A DNA stretch of 25,066 bases from Chara braunii (lineage: Eukaryota; Streptophyta; Charophyceae; Charales; Characeae), in assembly GCA_003427395.1 (NCBI GenBank), contig BFEA01000056.1, positions 442,280 through 467,345 of the forward strand, given 5' to 3'. The notes under the pieces were generated by a model. It made no database searches. It was not told the origin of the DNA and was given only the letters and a program-made list of their open reading frames with translations. Numbering within the stretch: position 1 is the first letter of the stretch; the number at the start of each line of letters is the position of its first letter. Of the stretch, positions 1-8,707 are shown piece by piece. Position numbers and translations under genes: made by a program.

Positions 1-182
1 GAAGGAGGGGGGAAAGGGGAGGGGGGGAAACGGGGGCCGGTGGTCCTTTGAAAGGAATGGAGGAGAGACACACCTTTGGTAGATTTACTGGTAGAGGTAG
101 CAGACCAAGTGTATCCTTTCAGTCGAGATACCGAAGGACAATTTTAGCCCTGCGCTTTTCCTGTAGTCCTCGGTTCTCCCGG

Positions 183-525
183 GCAGGTCCTTGGTCCCAG
201 GTGGGACGGTCGTTCTAGCGGTCGTTGGTTCCAGGCAGGTCCTTGGTCCCAGCTGGGGGATGGTCTATTCTAGCGAGTGTTGGTCCCAGGCCGGTCCTTG
301 GTCGTTGGTCCCAGTTGGGACAGTCGTTCTACCTGTCCTTTGTCGGTCGTTCTAGCCCTTGGTCCCAGTTGGGATAGTCGTTCTACCTGTCCCAGGCCGG
401 TCCTTGGTACCCGTTGGGATAGTCGTTCTACCCGTCCCAGGCCGGTCCTTGGTCCCAGTTGGGATAGCCGTTCTACCCAGGCCGGTCCTTGGTCCCAGTC
501 CCAGGCCGGTCCTTGGTCCCTCCTC
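183..525. repeat. Degenerate minisatellite, about 40-50 bp unit
   Basis: Repeated blocks begin with CCAGGCCGGTCCTTGGTCCC and continue with a GTTGGGATAGTCGTTCTACC-like half. The cleanest copies start near 392, 437, 477 and 501, so the spacing shrinks from 45 to 40 to 24 bp. Earlier copies from 183 are more diverged. The open frame across it is only a repeated peptide and I do not read it as a gene. Bases 1-182 and 526-733 hold no feature I can support beyond G-rich and C-rich runs. Confidence 0.85.
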
Positions 526-733
526 CCTGGCTGGAAGGTGGTTGCGGTAGGGTTTACCTTTGTTGTGGCCCTCCTTTACCCCCTTCCCTTAACGGGCCCC
601 CCCCCTCCTCCCCCCGTCGTCATCCTTCTTCCTAATGTTTTTTGGGGATAAAAAAAAAGGGGGTAGCCCCTAATATTGTTGTATCCAACAGGCGGTCAAC
701 TTTCTTGATCTGTATGACAACTACAGATACATG

Positions 734-844
734 GCTACCGTCTTCCCCCGAACACAGCGCACCCTTATTTTGGTTCTCTGGCCGGATATATAGCTTGTAT
801 ACATTCGTTTTTAGGGTGCGTTATGTTCGGGGGAAGACGGTAGC
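734..844. mobile_element. Miniature inverted-repeat element, family B, copy 1
   Basis: This 111-bp element has terminal inverted repeats of 32 bp (734-765 and 813-844) that differ at two positions. The outer part reads GCTACCGTCTTCCCCCGAAC. The loop between the arms is about 47 bp and has no coding capacity, so this is a non-autonomous element able to form one long hairpin. Relatives sharing the CTACCNTCTTC...CCGAA end occur at 3031, 5481, 12671, 13531 and 14146. I could not settle a target-site duplication. Confidence 0.8.
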
Positions 845-905
845 ATCATCTCCATCGTAAAGGATTCTGTCTTCATTATCATTCTCCTTGTTGTCTCTTC
901 ACAAA

Positions 906-1188
906 GGACGACGATGGTGGTCATCGTGGTGATGGTGATGAGGATGATGAGGATAATGATGATGAAGATGCTGAGGATGAGGATGAGGATGATGATGATG
1001 ATGATGATGAATCAGAACGTCCTGATAGGTGAATTTGCATCCCTCATCGTCAGGACACGGGATGCATGAAAGGATGTGTGTGTGTGTGATGATGATGATG
1101 ACGATGATGACGATGATGATGAATAGGTGAGTTTGCATCCCTGATCGTCAGGACACGGGATGCACGAAAGGATGTGTGTGTGTGTGCG
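906..1188. repeat. (GAT)n tract with a 98-bp tandem duplication
   Basis: Imperfect GAT/GAC trinucleotides fill 906-1013 and 1088-1122. A segment beginning ATAGGTGAATTTGCATCCC at 1025 recurs at 1123 (offset 98), each copy ending in a (GT)n run at about 1075-1088 and 1173-1184. The duplicated part is over 90% identical by eye. The histidine-rich reading frame on the minus strand is a by-product of the trinucleotide repeat, not a gene. Confidence 0.85.
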
Positions 1189-1342
1189 AGTGTGAAGGCG
1201 CGGGAGGTAGAGAGGAGGTGTTATTGCGAGGGGTGCTGTTTTTTTGTTTTTCTTTCCTTTTTCGGAAAGTTGTTAGCTTTTATTGGAAAGGGGGCCTTCT
1301 TGTGTCACCTTTGACCGGGTGGACCATTACAAATGGCAGATG

Positions 1343-1495
1343 TTAAACCGCCAGTACATCCAGCTATCGGCCGAGGGCCCTTTTCGGAGGCCGCCCACCG
1401 TCGATTAGATTTATCTACGGCGCTGGGCCTCCAAAAATTTCGTAGGCGGCGAGTTTTCTTTTCAGCAAGGCTGGGGCCGTGTACTGGCGGTTTAA
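1343..1495. mobile_element. Miniature inverted-repeat element, family A, copy 1 (TTAA ends)
   Basis: A perfect 16-bp inverted repeat, GTTAAACCGCCAGTAC at 1342-1357 and its complement at 1481-1496, bounds the element. TTAA sits at both ends (1343-1346 and 1492-1495), as expected of a TTAA target-site duplication. The interior includes GGCCTCCAAAAATTTCG and a CAAGGCTGGGGCCGTGTACTGG right end that recurs in the copies at 6673 and 13653. There is no coding capacity. TTAA duplication is characteristic of the piggyBac superfamily, but the assignment here rests on TTAA alone. Confidence 0.8.
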
Positions 1496-1582
1496 CACAC
1501 TTTTTTGCGAGCTCCTTGGTATAGACTGACAGAACCCCAAATCTGCACTTTGGGGGGGGAGGGGGAGGCGGTGGAGGCAGGG

Positions 1583-1614
1583 CGCGGGGCGGGGCGGGGC
1601 GGGGCGGGGCGGGG
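1583..1614 (+). repeat. (GGGGC)n G-rich tract
   Basis: About five consecutive GGGGC pentamers lie inside a longer G-rich strand that starts near 1551. Runs of four G spaced by one C could form a G-quadruplex on the + strand. Confidence 0.85.
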
Positions 1615-2059
1615 GAGGCTCTGCATGAGAGCTGTGTGGTTCAGGCACGTTGTCGAACACTATGGCTATACTGTGGATGGTGCGCATTCTACATGCATAT
1701 GCCAAAAAAGTAGGATATTTAACAAGATCAAAGTGGAAACACGTGCTGCCCGAAATCGTTCATTGGCGAAGCAACTATTTGGGTATGGTGCGCCGAGAAG
1801 GAACACCAAAAGCGAAGGCAGCTTTCTGGGCGTTAGCTGTAGTTTGAGAATCTGTTCGATTTCAGATAGGTGATTGTAGGCACCAGTCGTTCTATTCTTA
1901 TTTAAACTGCCGCTACCCACGACGTCAACATATTTGGGGGAACGGTAGCATAGGTTCATTAGGGCTACCGGTAGCACAGTGTGGAGCACTGACACACAGA
2001 GTGGCAAAAAAATAAAAATGTGTTGAATTGCCTCCGCAATTTATTTCGTGATTTGAGCG
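1615..2059. other. Unassigned intronic or intergenic DNA
   Basis: Short open frames occur on both strands but none resembles a known protein. The string TTAAACTGCCGCTACC at 1902-1917 is 13/16 identical to the left end of the family A element at 6860. A matching right end, GGTGGTTTAA, occurs at 2514-2523. A larger, degraded family A element of about 620 bp between them is possible but unproven. GGGGGAACGGTAG near 1936-1948 resembles a family B end. Confidence 0.35.
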
Positions 2060-2372
2060 AATTTTTTAATTTCTTAAGATATTTTTCCTGGAAAGATCAC
2101 GAGCAGATCTATGGATCCTCAAATTTTCAGAGTCTTTCACACATTCTTCTGAGCGCGAAAAATTGCTGAAGTTGGAGTACTTTTCCTGTTGGCCCGCGAA
2201 TGGCACAGTGGCAAAACTGGAACATGCACCGAATCGGCGTGGCGACTGTTTCACGGTCAAAATGATTTTTTTCCCCCTTCTTTTCTGATATTTTTCCTGG
2301 AAAGATCACGACCTAATCTACCGGTGCTCAAATTTTCAGAATTTTCTATGAACTTTTCTGAGCGCGAAAATT
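2060..2372. repeat. Diverged direct duplication, offset 209 bp
   Basis: GATATTTTTCCTGGAAAGATCACGA-like sequence begins at 2078 and again at 2287. GAGCGCGAAAA occurs at 2151 and 2360. Both landmarks keep an offset of exactly 209, so the copies of roughly 90-100 bp have many substitutions but no net indel. CTCAAATTTTCAGA is shared between the landmarks. I see no coding signal. Confidence 0.8.
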
Positions 2373-2789
2373 TGCCAAAATTGCCACTTTGAAAGCGGGA
2401 CTAGGCCTGCCGTCCCGTGTCGGCCCTCGGCCTCGGCCTCCAGTCGCCGCCTTCCCTCAAGACCCGCCCGAGCTCACCGGGGGGGTGTGCTATTTCTGGC
2501 TGGTGAAGCAAGTGGTGGTTTAAGAGGATCATAAAGGGTCTCCGCACACGAGTCATCATTCGATAATGTTCTTGATACACTAGTTGGTTTATATAGGACC
2601 ACGCCGCCATCTGTTTTGTCTCATTTGAGCGCACAAATTCTTCTTCTCCTCCCCCTGTTCCACCCCGCCTTCCTTCTGGTGCCTCCCTCCCTTCCTCCCC
2701 ACCTCCCAAGCAACAAACAGATTTTGATAGAGAGGGAGTGCAGGACAGTGACTGTATGATATTCCCTGCGTCGGCACAACAACGAGGAG
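2373..2789. other. Unassigned stretch, one solo family A end
   Basis: No exon or RNA gene recognised. The only familiar string is AGTGGTGGTTTAA at 2511-2523, which matches the right end of the element at 6860-7027. Pyrimidine-rich DNA lies at about 2640-2710. Confidence 0.4.
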
Positions 2790-3022
2790 CAGAACCATGA
2801 CTAGAACTACAGCTGCAGAACCATGATGAGAAGCAGAACCAGAACCACATGCAAACCTTAACTAGCAGCATCGGAACCGGGACCACAACCAGAATACCAG
2901 CAGCCGAACCAAAACCAGACCCGAAACCTTAGCCGGAAGTGGCAGGAGAACCGGGATCAGGACATCGAGCACCTGCTGCGGAATGAGAATCAGAACCAAA
3001 ACAGAACCAGAATTACCAGCAG
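2790..3022. repeat. Degenerate (GAACCA)n-type minisatellite
   Basis: The interval is dominated by GAACCA, GAACCR and CAGCAG-like words, for example AGAACCAGAACCA near 2836. The periodicity of about 6 bp is blurred by substitutions. No coding signal survives comparison with known families. Confidence 0.65.
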
Positions 3023-3030
3023 CAGAACTA

Positions 3031-3093
3031 AGGTCTTCCCCAGAGCACAACGCACCCTCATTTTGACTGTACAGGGGCGGAAAGATAGTCTGT
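3031..3093. mobile_element. Truncated family B element (left half)
   Basis: GTCTTCCCCAGAGCACAACGCACCCTC and the following bases to about 3093 align with 740-800 of the element at 734-844, including the CGCACCCT end of its arm and the GGCGGAAAGATAGTCTGTAT interior. No matching right arm follows, so this is a truncated or solo end. Confidence 0.6.
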
Positions 3094-3321
3094 ATGTAGG
3101 CAAATTGCGGTTCGGGCCTGCCGGATGGAAAAGGTTGGCATCACCAGGCAAATCGTGCGCCATGCAGGTTCGCCAGGAATTGGCACGTAGCAAAATCCGT
3201 GATGGGGAACAGAGACTCGGACAAATTGGTGGGTTTAATACATCAGTTCTGTCCTGATTGTACCTGGTTCGAACATGTCCTCATGGGATGCCTATTCTTC
3301 AGAACTTTTCACAGCCCGCTT

Positions 3322-3324
<3 letters not shown>

Positions 3325-3393
<69 letters not shown>
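3325..3393. repeat. (CT)n microsatellite
   Basis: About 34 uninterrupted CT units, followed by CCCCTCTCTCTCTCCCC. It lies about 180 bp upstream of the first recognised transporter exon, inside the presumed upstream intron. Confidence 0.95.
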
Positions 3394-3395
<2 letters not shown>

Positions 3396-3571
3396 CTCTC
3401 TCTCTCCCCTACTCTGCTGAATCTCTGATGAAAAGATAATCATGTCTGTATGACTTTGAAGTTTCAGATACAGAACAGGTCAGACAGCATTTTTAAGTGG
3501 GTGCAAAACTCTCAGGGGACAAAGTGGAAGGCAATCTGACAATCTTGAGTGATCTTGGTGATGTCTGGCAG

Positions 3572-3675
3572 GGTGAGCCTACATTTGTTTGGTATGGCTT
3601 CCTGATGTGTTTGATAGCAACGGCGGCACGCGCACTGAAGTCTGTTCTCCAGGGCATATTATTGTCGTCAAATGA
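3572..3675 (+). CDS. Transporter exon, first in window
   Basis: The exon has 34 codons plus two bases, starting in phase 0 after the acceptor CTGGCAG and ending AATGA before the donor GTAAGC at 3676. It opens with GEPTF, equivalent to the GGEPSF region of land-plant homologues, then a membrane span containing [19 protein letters not shown]. The split codon GA|T is completed at 5707 and gives Asp, in the position where relatives have a short acidic or glycine linker. Confidence 0.9.
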
Positions 3676-4290
3676 GTAAGCTCCCTCAAGTTCCTCAACC
3701 ATTTTTTGTTTTGTTTTTTTCAAAGAAAAAACCGTTCCCTTTTCTCCCTAGACCTAGACCTCTCTTTTTTGTTTCCTTTTTTGATTTCTTTTTTTGTTTA
3801 CTTTTTTGTTTCTTTTCTCTTTTAGTTGACTGAATAATAACGTTTTGCATCTTTCTATTGGACTGGCTTGGAGGAAGAGGAAAAGGAGGAGGAGGAGGAG
3901 GGGGAGGAGGAGGAGGAGGAGGAGGAGGAGGAGGAAGACGATTCCCACCCCCTTCGAATGATCTTTCACTATGTCTGGTTTGAGTTAACTATATTGTGGC
4001 ACATGTAACCCCCGGAATGTTAATATCCGAGCAAAAAAAAAAAACTTTCAGTGGTGGCAACCAGCTTGTATTCCTTACCCGCGCATACCGGTGCCAGTAG
4101 ATAAGGTGGCCAGCGTTCGTTATGAGATAGCTTTCTGTACCTATGCACAAGCCTTGGGAGCCCATAGGGAGGAAGCAAGAGAGAAAAAGGTACAGGAACA
4201 GAGGGAGAGTGGAGGGGGCAGAGTAACGCTGAAGAATGGGGTGTAAGGGGAAGGTAGGGGTGGAGAAACAGAAAAGAAGTGCAGGGGGTG

Positions 4291-4343
<53 letters not shown>

Positions 4344-4675
4344 GGTACACTGAGAGCGAATGTGTGCATGTGTCGTCCATCGAAAAGGGTACCTTGAAGA
4401 ACTCTACCATCGAAAGGTGAAGGTAGGGGTGGAGAAACAGACAAGAAGATATTTTTGAAACTAATTTAATAAATTTAGGCATTGTGATTGGCACATTACT
4501 CTATTTTGGCGTGTGACTACCCTAAATACAAGTTATCTTATATTCAAAAAAAATATTAATAAAGAGCAAGGTAAACTTTGAAATAAGTACATGATTCAAT
4601 CGAAAATTATCTAATTGTAATTTGAATAATAAGAGGAATCGAAAGGTGAAGGTAGGGGTGGAGAAACAGACCAGA

Positions 4676-4749
<74 letters not shown>

Positions 4750-7405
4750 GGTACACGGAGAGTGAATGTGTGCATGTGTCGTCCATCGAAAAGGGTACCT
4801 TGAAGATCTCTACCGTGGACGAAACGCTGAATTTTCAATCACAAACTCTGGTGCATGCTCTGTCTCCCTGAGATTCTGATGTTCTACTTATCCCTGAGGG
4901 GTCAGTGAAGTCTATGCTTTTCTCTTTGCGCGGCGGAACAGCAGTTATACTACGCCAGTCCATTTCCAGGATCGCATCCCATAAGACGAGGTGAAAGCGG
5001 CAATGATTTCAAACAATGGCACTCTGCTTCCATCATGGCTGCAAGCAATGCAACCCACGAGCACCGCTGTCGATGTCTTCATCCCTCTGCCTCTCGCTTC
5101 CCTCTGCCTCTCTCTCTTCTTCCCTCGCCACCTCAACCCATTCCATCTAGCGGCTCTAGAGGTCGGAAGCGCCCTGGTGGTTTCTGCGTCTGAATTTTGA
5201 ATCGGGTTTCTCGAGTTTCAGCGATGTTTTCAAATTTTGAACATGAGTGTGCAGTCTTGCTTTCCCCTTTCCTGGACTTCTTTTTCCCACAGAGGAATCT
5301 TTTACGCTTGTGTGTAAGTTTTGATCGGGGCAGGGAGACCTGAACAGCCTGTTCGTGTTTCGAAATTGTCAGGCCCGACTAGTCTTGGTGCAATGAATCG
5401 ACTGCACTGTGCAGGTGGTTAGTTACAGATTTTGCAGAGTCGAGACGCTTTCTGAGGCAGATGCTAAATGTGGTAATTGTGACTTCACCCGAATAGGACA
5501 CCCGGTCATTATATCTGTATTTGGTGCAGCTTTCAGTCCACATGCAGCGATAATGAAAGGGCATTCGATTCGGGTGAAGACGGTAGAGTCCGAGGACTGT
5601 GTAACGGAACGGAACGGGGGGCTTGTTTTCACCTGCGGCCATGTGGCTCTGTTTTGCTGTCTTGTTTTTTTTGTTTGTACTCGGTTTGGTGTATTTGTAT
5701 CTGCAGTGAGAAGCTGAACTCCATGAATCTGCTGCTGTATATGGCACCTGTCTCCGTCGTATTGCTGCTTCCCGCAACGCTGTGGATGGAGGGCAATGTG
5801 TTAGGGATAACCATTCGCCTAGCGCACGAGTCTGGAGCGATTGTGTTTTATCTCCTTGCGAACTCTACTTTGGCGTATTTCGTCAATCTTACCAACTTCT
5901 TAGTCACCAAGCACACAAGCCCCCTCACTCTGCAGGTAAGCTGTGCGAAGCCTTTTTTTTTTGTTTTGTTTTGTTTTGTTTTGTTACAGAAAAAGGGCCA
6001 GGGTGTAGTAGAGGTTTTTTTTTTTTTTTTTTTTTAACAGAAAAAGGTCCGGAGTGTAGTAGAGGGTGGTGGCTGATGTTCGTAGAGGAGGGGACCCCGG
6101 AGGGAAGGCGCAGTGGTTGGTCTTGTTGGGATGGTGGTCCCTGATGCTACCAGCTGTCCCCTTCCCCTAGCCGGTATCGCCCACCTGCAGGTCGGGTGCA
6201 ACCCCCGCATGTTCTCTCTTGAACACGGTTGTCGCTGCTATGGGGTTCCCCGTAATACTATGATTAGGAGTAGTGGTAGGTAGGTAGGGTAAGCGGAAAT
6301 TGAGCGAAGCATCTAGCTTATTTTTTCCAAAAAAAAAAAAAAAAAAAAAAAAGGACGGTGGTGGCCAGGCCTCGGGAGGTGCCCGTAGTACTCCTCCATT
6401 CAATTTGGGAGGTCAGATGGATTGCAAGGACTCGGGGGGAGTCGCCTCAAGATGGCACCATTGTACCATGACCTATTCTCCCAGCAGGCAATTTGTTTTG
6501 TCTGAGCTGCATGCAGAGCACATCTTTTTAGGGATTGGGCCTACCGGAGCAATATGGCTGGCACCACCAACCAGGACGGCATAAAATTGCTCCTGCCCTG
6601 GATTTTTGTTCTGTTTGGGTGCGCAGCATTGTTCACCTTGGGAAAAGAGAGGCTTGGGAAGTAGCGGTGGTCTTAAACCCCGCCAGTACACGGCCCCAGC
6701 CTTGCAGAAAGAAACTCGTCGCCAACAATTGCGAAGCCGGAAATGTCAAAAGCTGGGTCCGCCGTTGATAAATTGAATCGGCGGCCTCCGTAGTGTGTTT
6801 GCCACCTCCGAAAATTGAGGTGTCAGGCCTGCGGCCCAGCTGGCCGTGTACTGGTTGGTTTAAACGACCACTACCTTTTTGCCGAGGCGGAGCAGAACTG
6901 CGCGCCAGTGCGGCCTTTTTCGTTTTGTTTTGGCTGGGCCCGTGTCGCCCCTCTGCTGGCCTCCAGAAAATGAGGTGTAGAGTCTATAGGACCTAGCTCT
7001 CCAGCCTGAGAGGCAGTGGTGGTTTAAGTGTAATTGAGTTCGGAGTATGTTTGTCTGTGTTTGACAGAGCTTGAACCATTGTTATGCAGAACTCACACCT
7101 GGATATATCCGGATGGTCTGGACCGGAACGGTCTGGTTCGGAACGGTCTGGTTACCCATCTGTACGTCCAGATTCATTCAGACAAGGGGTTTCCCTCCCC
7201 CCCCCCTTTGCCGACAACCGAATCGTCTGGGTGGCTGTCCAGCGGTCTTGAATCTGGATCATAACTCTGAAGTAAGTGAGCAGCCAGCTTGGACATGCAT
7301 GGTCTTTTTCAGTCATCTGATTACGTTGGGATTCGAACTCAGGTCTGTAGTTCAACATTGGAAAATGAATGGGCTGGCTACTCTGAATTTTGCTACCCCT
7401 AGGAA

Positions 7406-7442
<37 letters not shown>

Positions 7443-7973
7443 AAGGTTAAGTTTTGTACTATGTTTGGCCCCATTTGACACACTTGGAACCCGAGTGTGT
7501 TTGCAGCCTGCATATGCATGGGTCAGTCTTCGACTCTCGACTTCGCCACCCTTCCTTAAACCACCAGTACTTGGCCCATATATTGGCCGCGGGCGCTTGT
7601 TGTGTACGTGCCGCAAATTTCGGGCCGTATACGTTGATAGATTTGATCAATGGCCCGCTCCGGTTCTTTTTTCGGCGCGCAGGGCGTCGTCAGGGTCGGA
7701 GAAAAGTGCCTCGGGTTGGTCTAACTTCGCCCTCCGAACCTTGCTGACCTGACTTCTTAACCGATGGTTTGTGTGTTTATAATAGGGTTCTAACGTTGTA
7801 TGTGTGGTTGTTTTGTGCCAATCCAGGTACTTGGGAATGCGAAGGGTGCAGTTGCGGTCGTGGTATCGATCCTACTTTTCCGGAACCCAGTCTCTGTTGC
7901 AGGCATGGTGGGGTATAGCATCACTGTCGGAGGTGTGCTTTTGTACAGTTATGCCAAGAGACAGTACAAGTGA
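3572..7973 (+). CDS. Nucleotide-sugar / sugar-phosphate transporter (TPT/NST family, KT group), C-terminal half in three exons
   Basis: Joined exons 3572-3675, 5707-5935 and 7827-7973 encode 159 residues and a TGA stop. The product matches the C-terminal half of plant KT-group transporters (Arabidopsis At5g05820/At3g11320 type, some reported as Golgi UDP-arabinofuranose transporters). Landmarks in order are [50 protein letters not shown] and [15 protein letters not shown]. Four or five hydrophobic membrane spans are visible, and the Lys and Thr that name the group are present in the TKHTS...GNAKG region. The C-terminus ends in basic AKRQYK, as in relatives. Full-length members have roughly 310-370 residues, so the N-terminal 150 or more lie upstream of the window. 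No frameshift or internal stop is seen, so the gene appears functional. Golgi membrane location and the exact sugar substrate are inferred from the family, not seen. Confidence 0.93.
3873..3936. repeat. (GAG)n microsatellite
   Basis: Purine tract of GGA/GAG triplets with single-base interruptions, within the transporter intron. Confidence 0.9.
4251..4817. repeat. Tandem units built around (GA)n
   Basis: Each unit starts AAGGTAGGGGTGGAGAAACAG (4251, 4420, 4649), continues with (GA)n (about 4293-4341 and 4676-4747), then GGGGTACAC...GTGTGCATGTGTCGTCC, and ends CTTGAAGANCTCTACC. Unit 1 is 4251-4408. Unit 2 starts at 4409 but is cut after 40 bp by AT-rich DNA. A restarted copy runs 4638-4817. 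The non-repetitive parts are over 95% identical, so the duplication is recent. Confidence 0.85.
4449..4637. other. AT-rich island flanked by 40-bp direct repeats
   Basis: This 189-bp AT-rich segment separates two copies of a 40-bp sequence (4409-4448 and 4638-4677) that differ at one base. It has no terminal inverted repeats that I can see and no coding potential. It could be an insertion into the tandem array or an original spacer between units. Confidence 0.6.
5481..5587. mobile_element. Miniature inverted-repeat element, family B, copy in intron
   Basis: CTTCACCCGAAT at 5483-5494 pairs with ATTCGGGTGAAG at 5568-5579, followed by ACGGTAG, the family B end. Inside, CATTATATCTG and GCGATAATG form a second nested pairing. 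The interior words GGTCATTATA, CTGTATTTGG and TTTCAGTC are shared with the copies at 12671 and 14146. Confidence 0.75.
5707..5935 (+). CDS. Transporter exon, second in window
   Basis: One base completes the split Asp codon, then 76 codons run without interruption to CTGCAG before the donor GTAAGC at 5936. The segment begins [14 protein letters not shown], a highly conserved stretch of the KT group. Hydrophobic spans lie at roughly residues 7-27 and 47-68 of the exon. It ends [13 protein letters not shown], which reads directly into VLGNAKG of the next exon. Confidence 0.95.
6673..6863. mobile_element. Miniature inverted-repeat element, family A, copy 2 (TTAA ends)
   Basis: The left end TTAAACCCCGCCAGTACACG continues GGCCCCAGCCTTGC, the complement of the right end of the copy at 1343-1495. 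The right end is GGCCGTGTACTGGTTGGTTTAA. TTAA occurs at both ends (6673-6676 and 6860-6863). The interior includes the palindromic CCACCTCCGAAAATTGAGGTG. No coding capacity. Confidence 0.75.
6860..7027. mobile_element. Second TTAA-ended miniature element abutting copy 2
   Basis: The left end TTAAACGACCACTACC (6860-6875) and right end GGCAGTGGTGGTTTAA (7012-7027) are imperfect inverted repeats. The left TTAA is the same four bases that end the neighbouring element, so two elements share one target site. The interior repeats the family theme GGCCTCCAGAAAATGAGGTG. Confidence 0.7.
7408..7441. repeat. Poly(C) run, 34 bases
   Basis: Uninterrupted C run in the last transporter intron. Its assembled length is likely unreliable. 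Confidence 0.95.
7556..7585. mobile_element. Solo left end of a family A element
   Basis: TTAAACCACCAGTACTTGGC matches the family A terminus. No convincing right end (GTACTGGTGGTTTAA) follows within 500 bp. Confidence 0.5.
7827..7973 (+). CDS. Transporter last exon with stop codon
   Basis: The acceptor AATCCAG is followed by 48 codons and TGA at 7971-7973. The exon begins [15 protein letters not shown], which carries the conserved Lys of the KT group, then [14 protein letters not shown] and a final membrane span ending [11 protein letters not shown]. Reading frame and length agree with the terminal exon of plant homologues. Confidence 0.95.
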   Translation, partial: VLGNAKGAVAVVVSILLFRNPVSVAGMVGYSITVGGVLLYSYAKRQYK

Positions 7974-8610
7974 TCTGGCCGCAGTTGGTAGCGCGTCGGA
8001 TGATGAGGGTAGCAACAGTTTTGATTGCTCGCTTGACGAGGTGTCGTTCAAAACAGTCAGACAGAAGTAACAAGTGCGGGGAGGCCCGGTGGGAACGGAG
8101 ACGGCAACGACACCTTGGAAAGGAGTGCGTCCGCATGTTGACACGGGGCAATCGCGGAAGCGTAGGATCCGTCCGTAGTTTGCGGCCAGGACACGGAAGG
8201 TTGGTGGTATGGCTGCAACGATTGGCCAATGCCAACTCGGAAGGAATTTGGATAAGCATCATAATCATTTTTTTTTTGTGACTTTTTCACTTTTCTTTTT
8301 TTGGTTTGGCAGCTTGCACGCAGCGCAGGCAGTAAGTATGTCGTGTCGACCGTCGAAAGATTGTTCCGCCTGTTGTCCCTTGCGTGGGTTTCGGCTGCAA
8401 GCCTCCTACGCACAGATGGCCTTCCGCTTCTGACGAGTGGCGAACATGTCTGCGCGAGACGTGTTGCCAGAGGCCTGGGAGTCGTTCGTCGTTCAAGAGA
8501 GAGCTGTATCTCCGCTCTCTCTTTTTCTTCATAAGGCTATTAGCCATTATTCCATGACTGTCCTGTCTTCCCTGAAGGGACCAGGAAATGCCTTTGTAAC
8601 ACTGACACTA
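7974..8610 (+). other. Presumed 3' untranslated region and flank
   Basis: Follows the transporter stop directly. No protein-like frame is recognised. A strong acceptor-like sequence (T-rich tract then GGTTTGGCAG) ends at 8312, and TAAGTATG follows at about 8331, so a spliced untranslated exon is possible but not shown. The first AATAAA downstream of the stop is at 8702-8707. Confidence 0.4.
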
Positions 8611-8659
8611 ACAGTTCCAGTTCCAGTTCCAGTTCCAGTCCCAAGTTCCAGTTCCAGTG
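8611..8659. repeat. (GTTCCA)n short tandem repeat
   Basis: About seven hexamers GTTCCA with one interruption (TCCCAA) near 8639. Confidence 0.9.
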
Positions 8660-8701
8660 TGTTGTAGGATTGGTGGCGGCGCGGTGATGAGTGTTGGGGG
8701 C

Positions 8702-8707
8702 AATAAA
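8702..8707 (+). promoter_or_regulatory. Possible polyadenylation signal AATAAA
   Basis: Canonical AATAAA hexamer 729 bp after the transporter stop. Position is plausible for a long 3' UTR. A second AATAAA at 10308-10313 is further off. Neither is supported by transcript data. Confidence 0.25.

Larger units (their letters stand above)
3676..5706 (+). other. Intron, 2,031 bp, phase 2
   Basis: GTAAGC donor and TATCTGCAG acceptor. The intron holds a T-rich stretch (3705-3835), a (GAG)n run, the tandem (GA)n units at 4251-4817, an AT-rich island and a family B element at 5481. The 4818-5480 part shows no further feature I can support. Confidence 0.85.
5936..7826 (+). other. Intron, 1,891 bp, phase 0
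   Basis: GTAAGC donor and AATCCAG acceptor. A short direct duplication (ACAGAAAAAGG...GTGTAGTAGAGG at 5988 and 6039) is embedded in T runs, (TTTTG)n lies at 5957-5985, a poly(A) run at 6330-6352, two abutting family A elements at 6673-7027, a poly(C) run at 7408-7441 and a solo family A end at 7556. The 6068-6672 part shows nothing else I can name. Confidence 0.85.

Noticed and set aside
277-651. 124-codon open frame with repeated WDSRST peptide.
   Set aside because: The frame is a translation of the minisatellite and its repeats change length by non-triplet amounts.
899-1138. Histidine-rich protein on the minus strand.
   Set aside because: Produced by the (GAT)n repeat. There is no conserved feature outside the homopolymer.
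6150-6352. Retroposed element ending in the poly(A) run at 6330-6352.
   Set aside because: No target-site duplication or recognisable 5' end. Poly(A)/poly(T) runs are common throughout the window.
7290-7390. tRNA-like or SINE-like signal on the minus strand (GAGTTCGAATCCC box B, TAGCC upstream).
   Set aside because: The T-stem pairs poorly, box A lacks its GG, there is no acceptor stem and no 3' tail. It could be a decayed SINE, but the evidence is one motif.
7804-8070. Frame ending in an acidic Ser-rich tail (SASDDEGSNS) overlapping the last transporter exon.
   Set aside because: It is in a different frame from the clearly conserved transporter exon and has no splice route to it.
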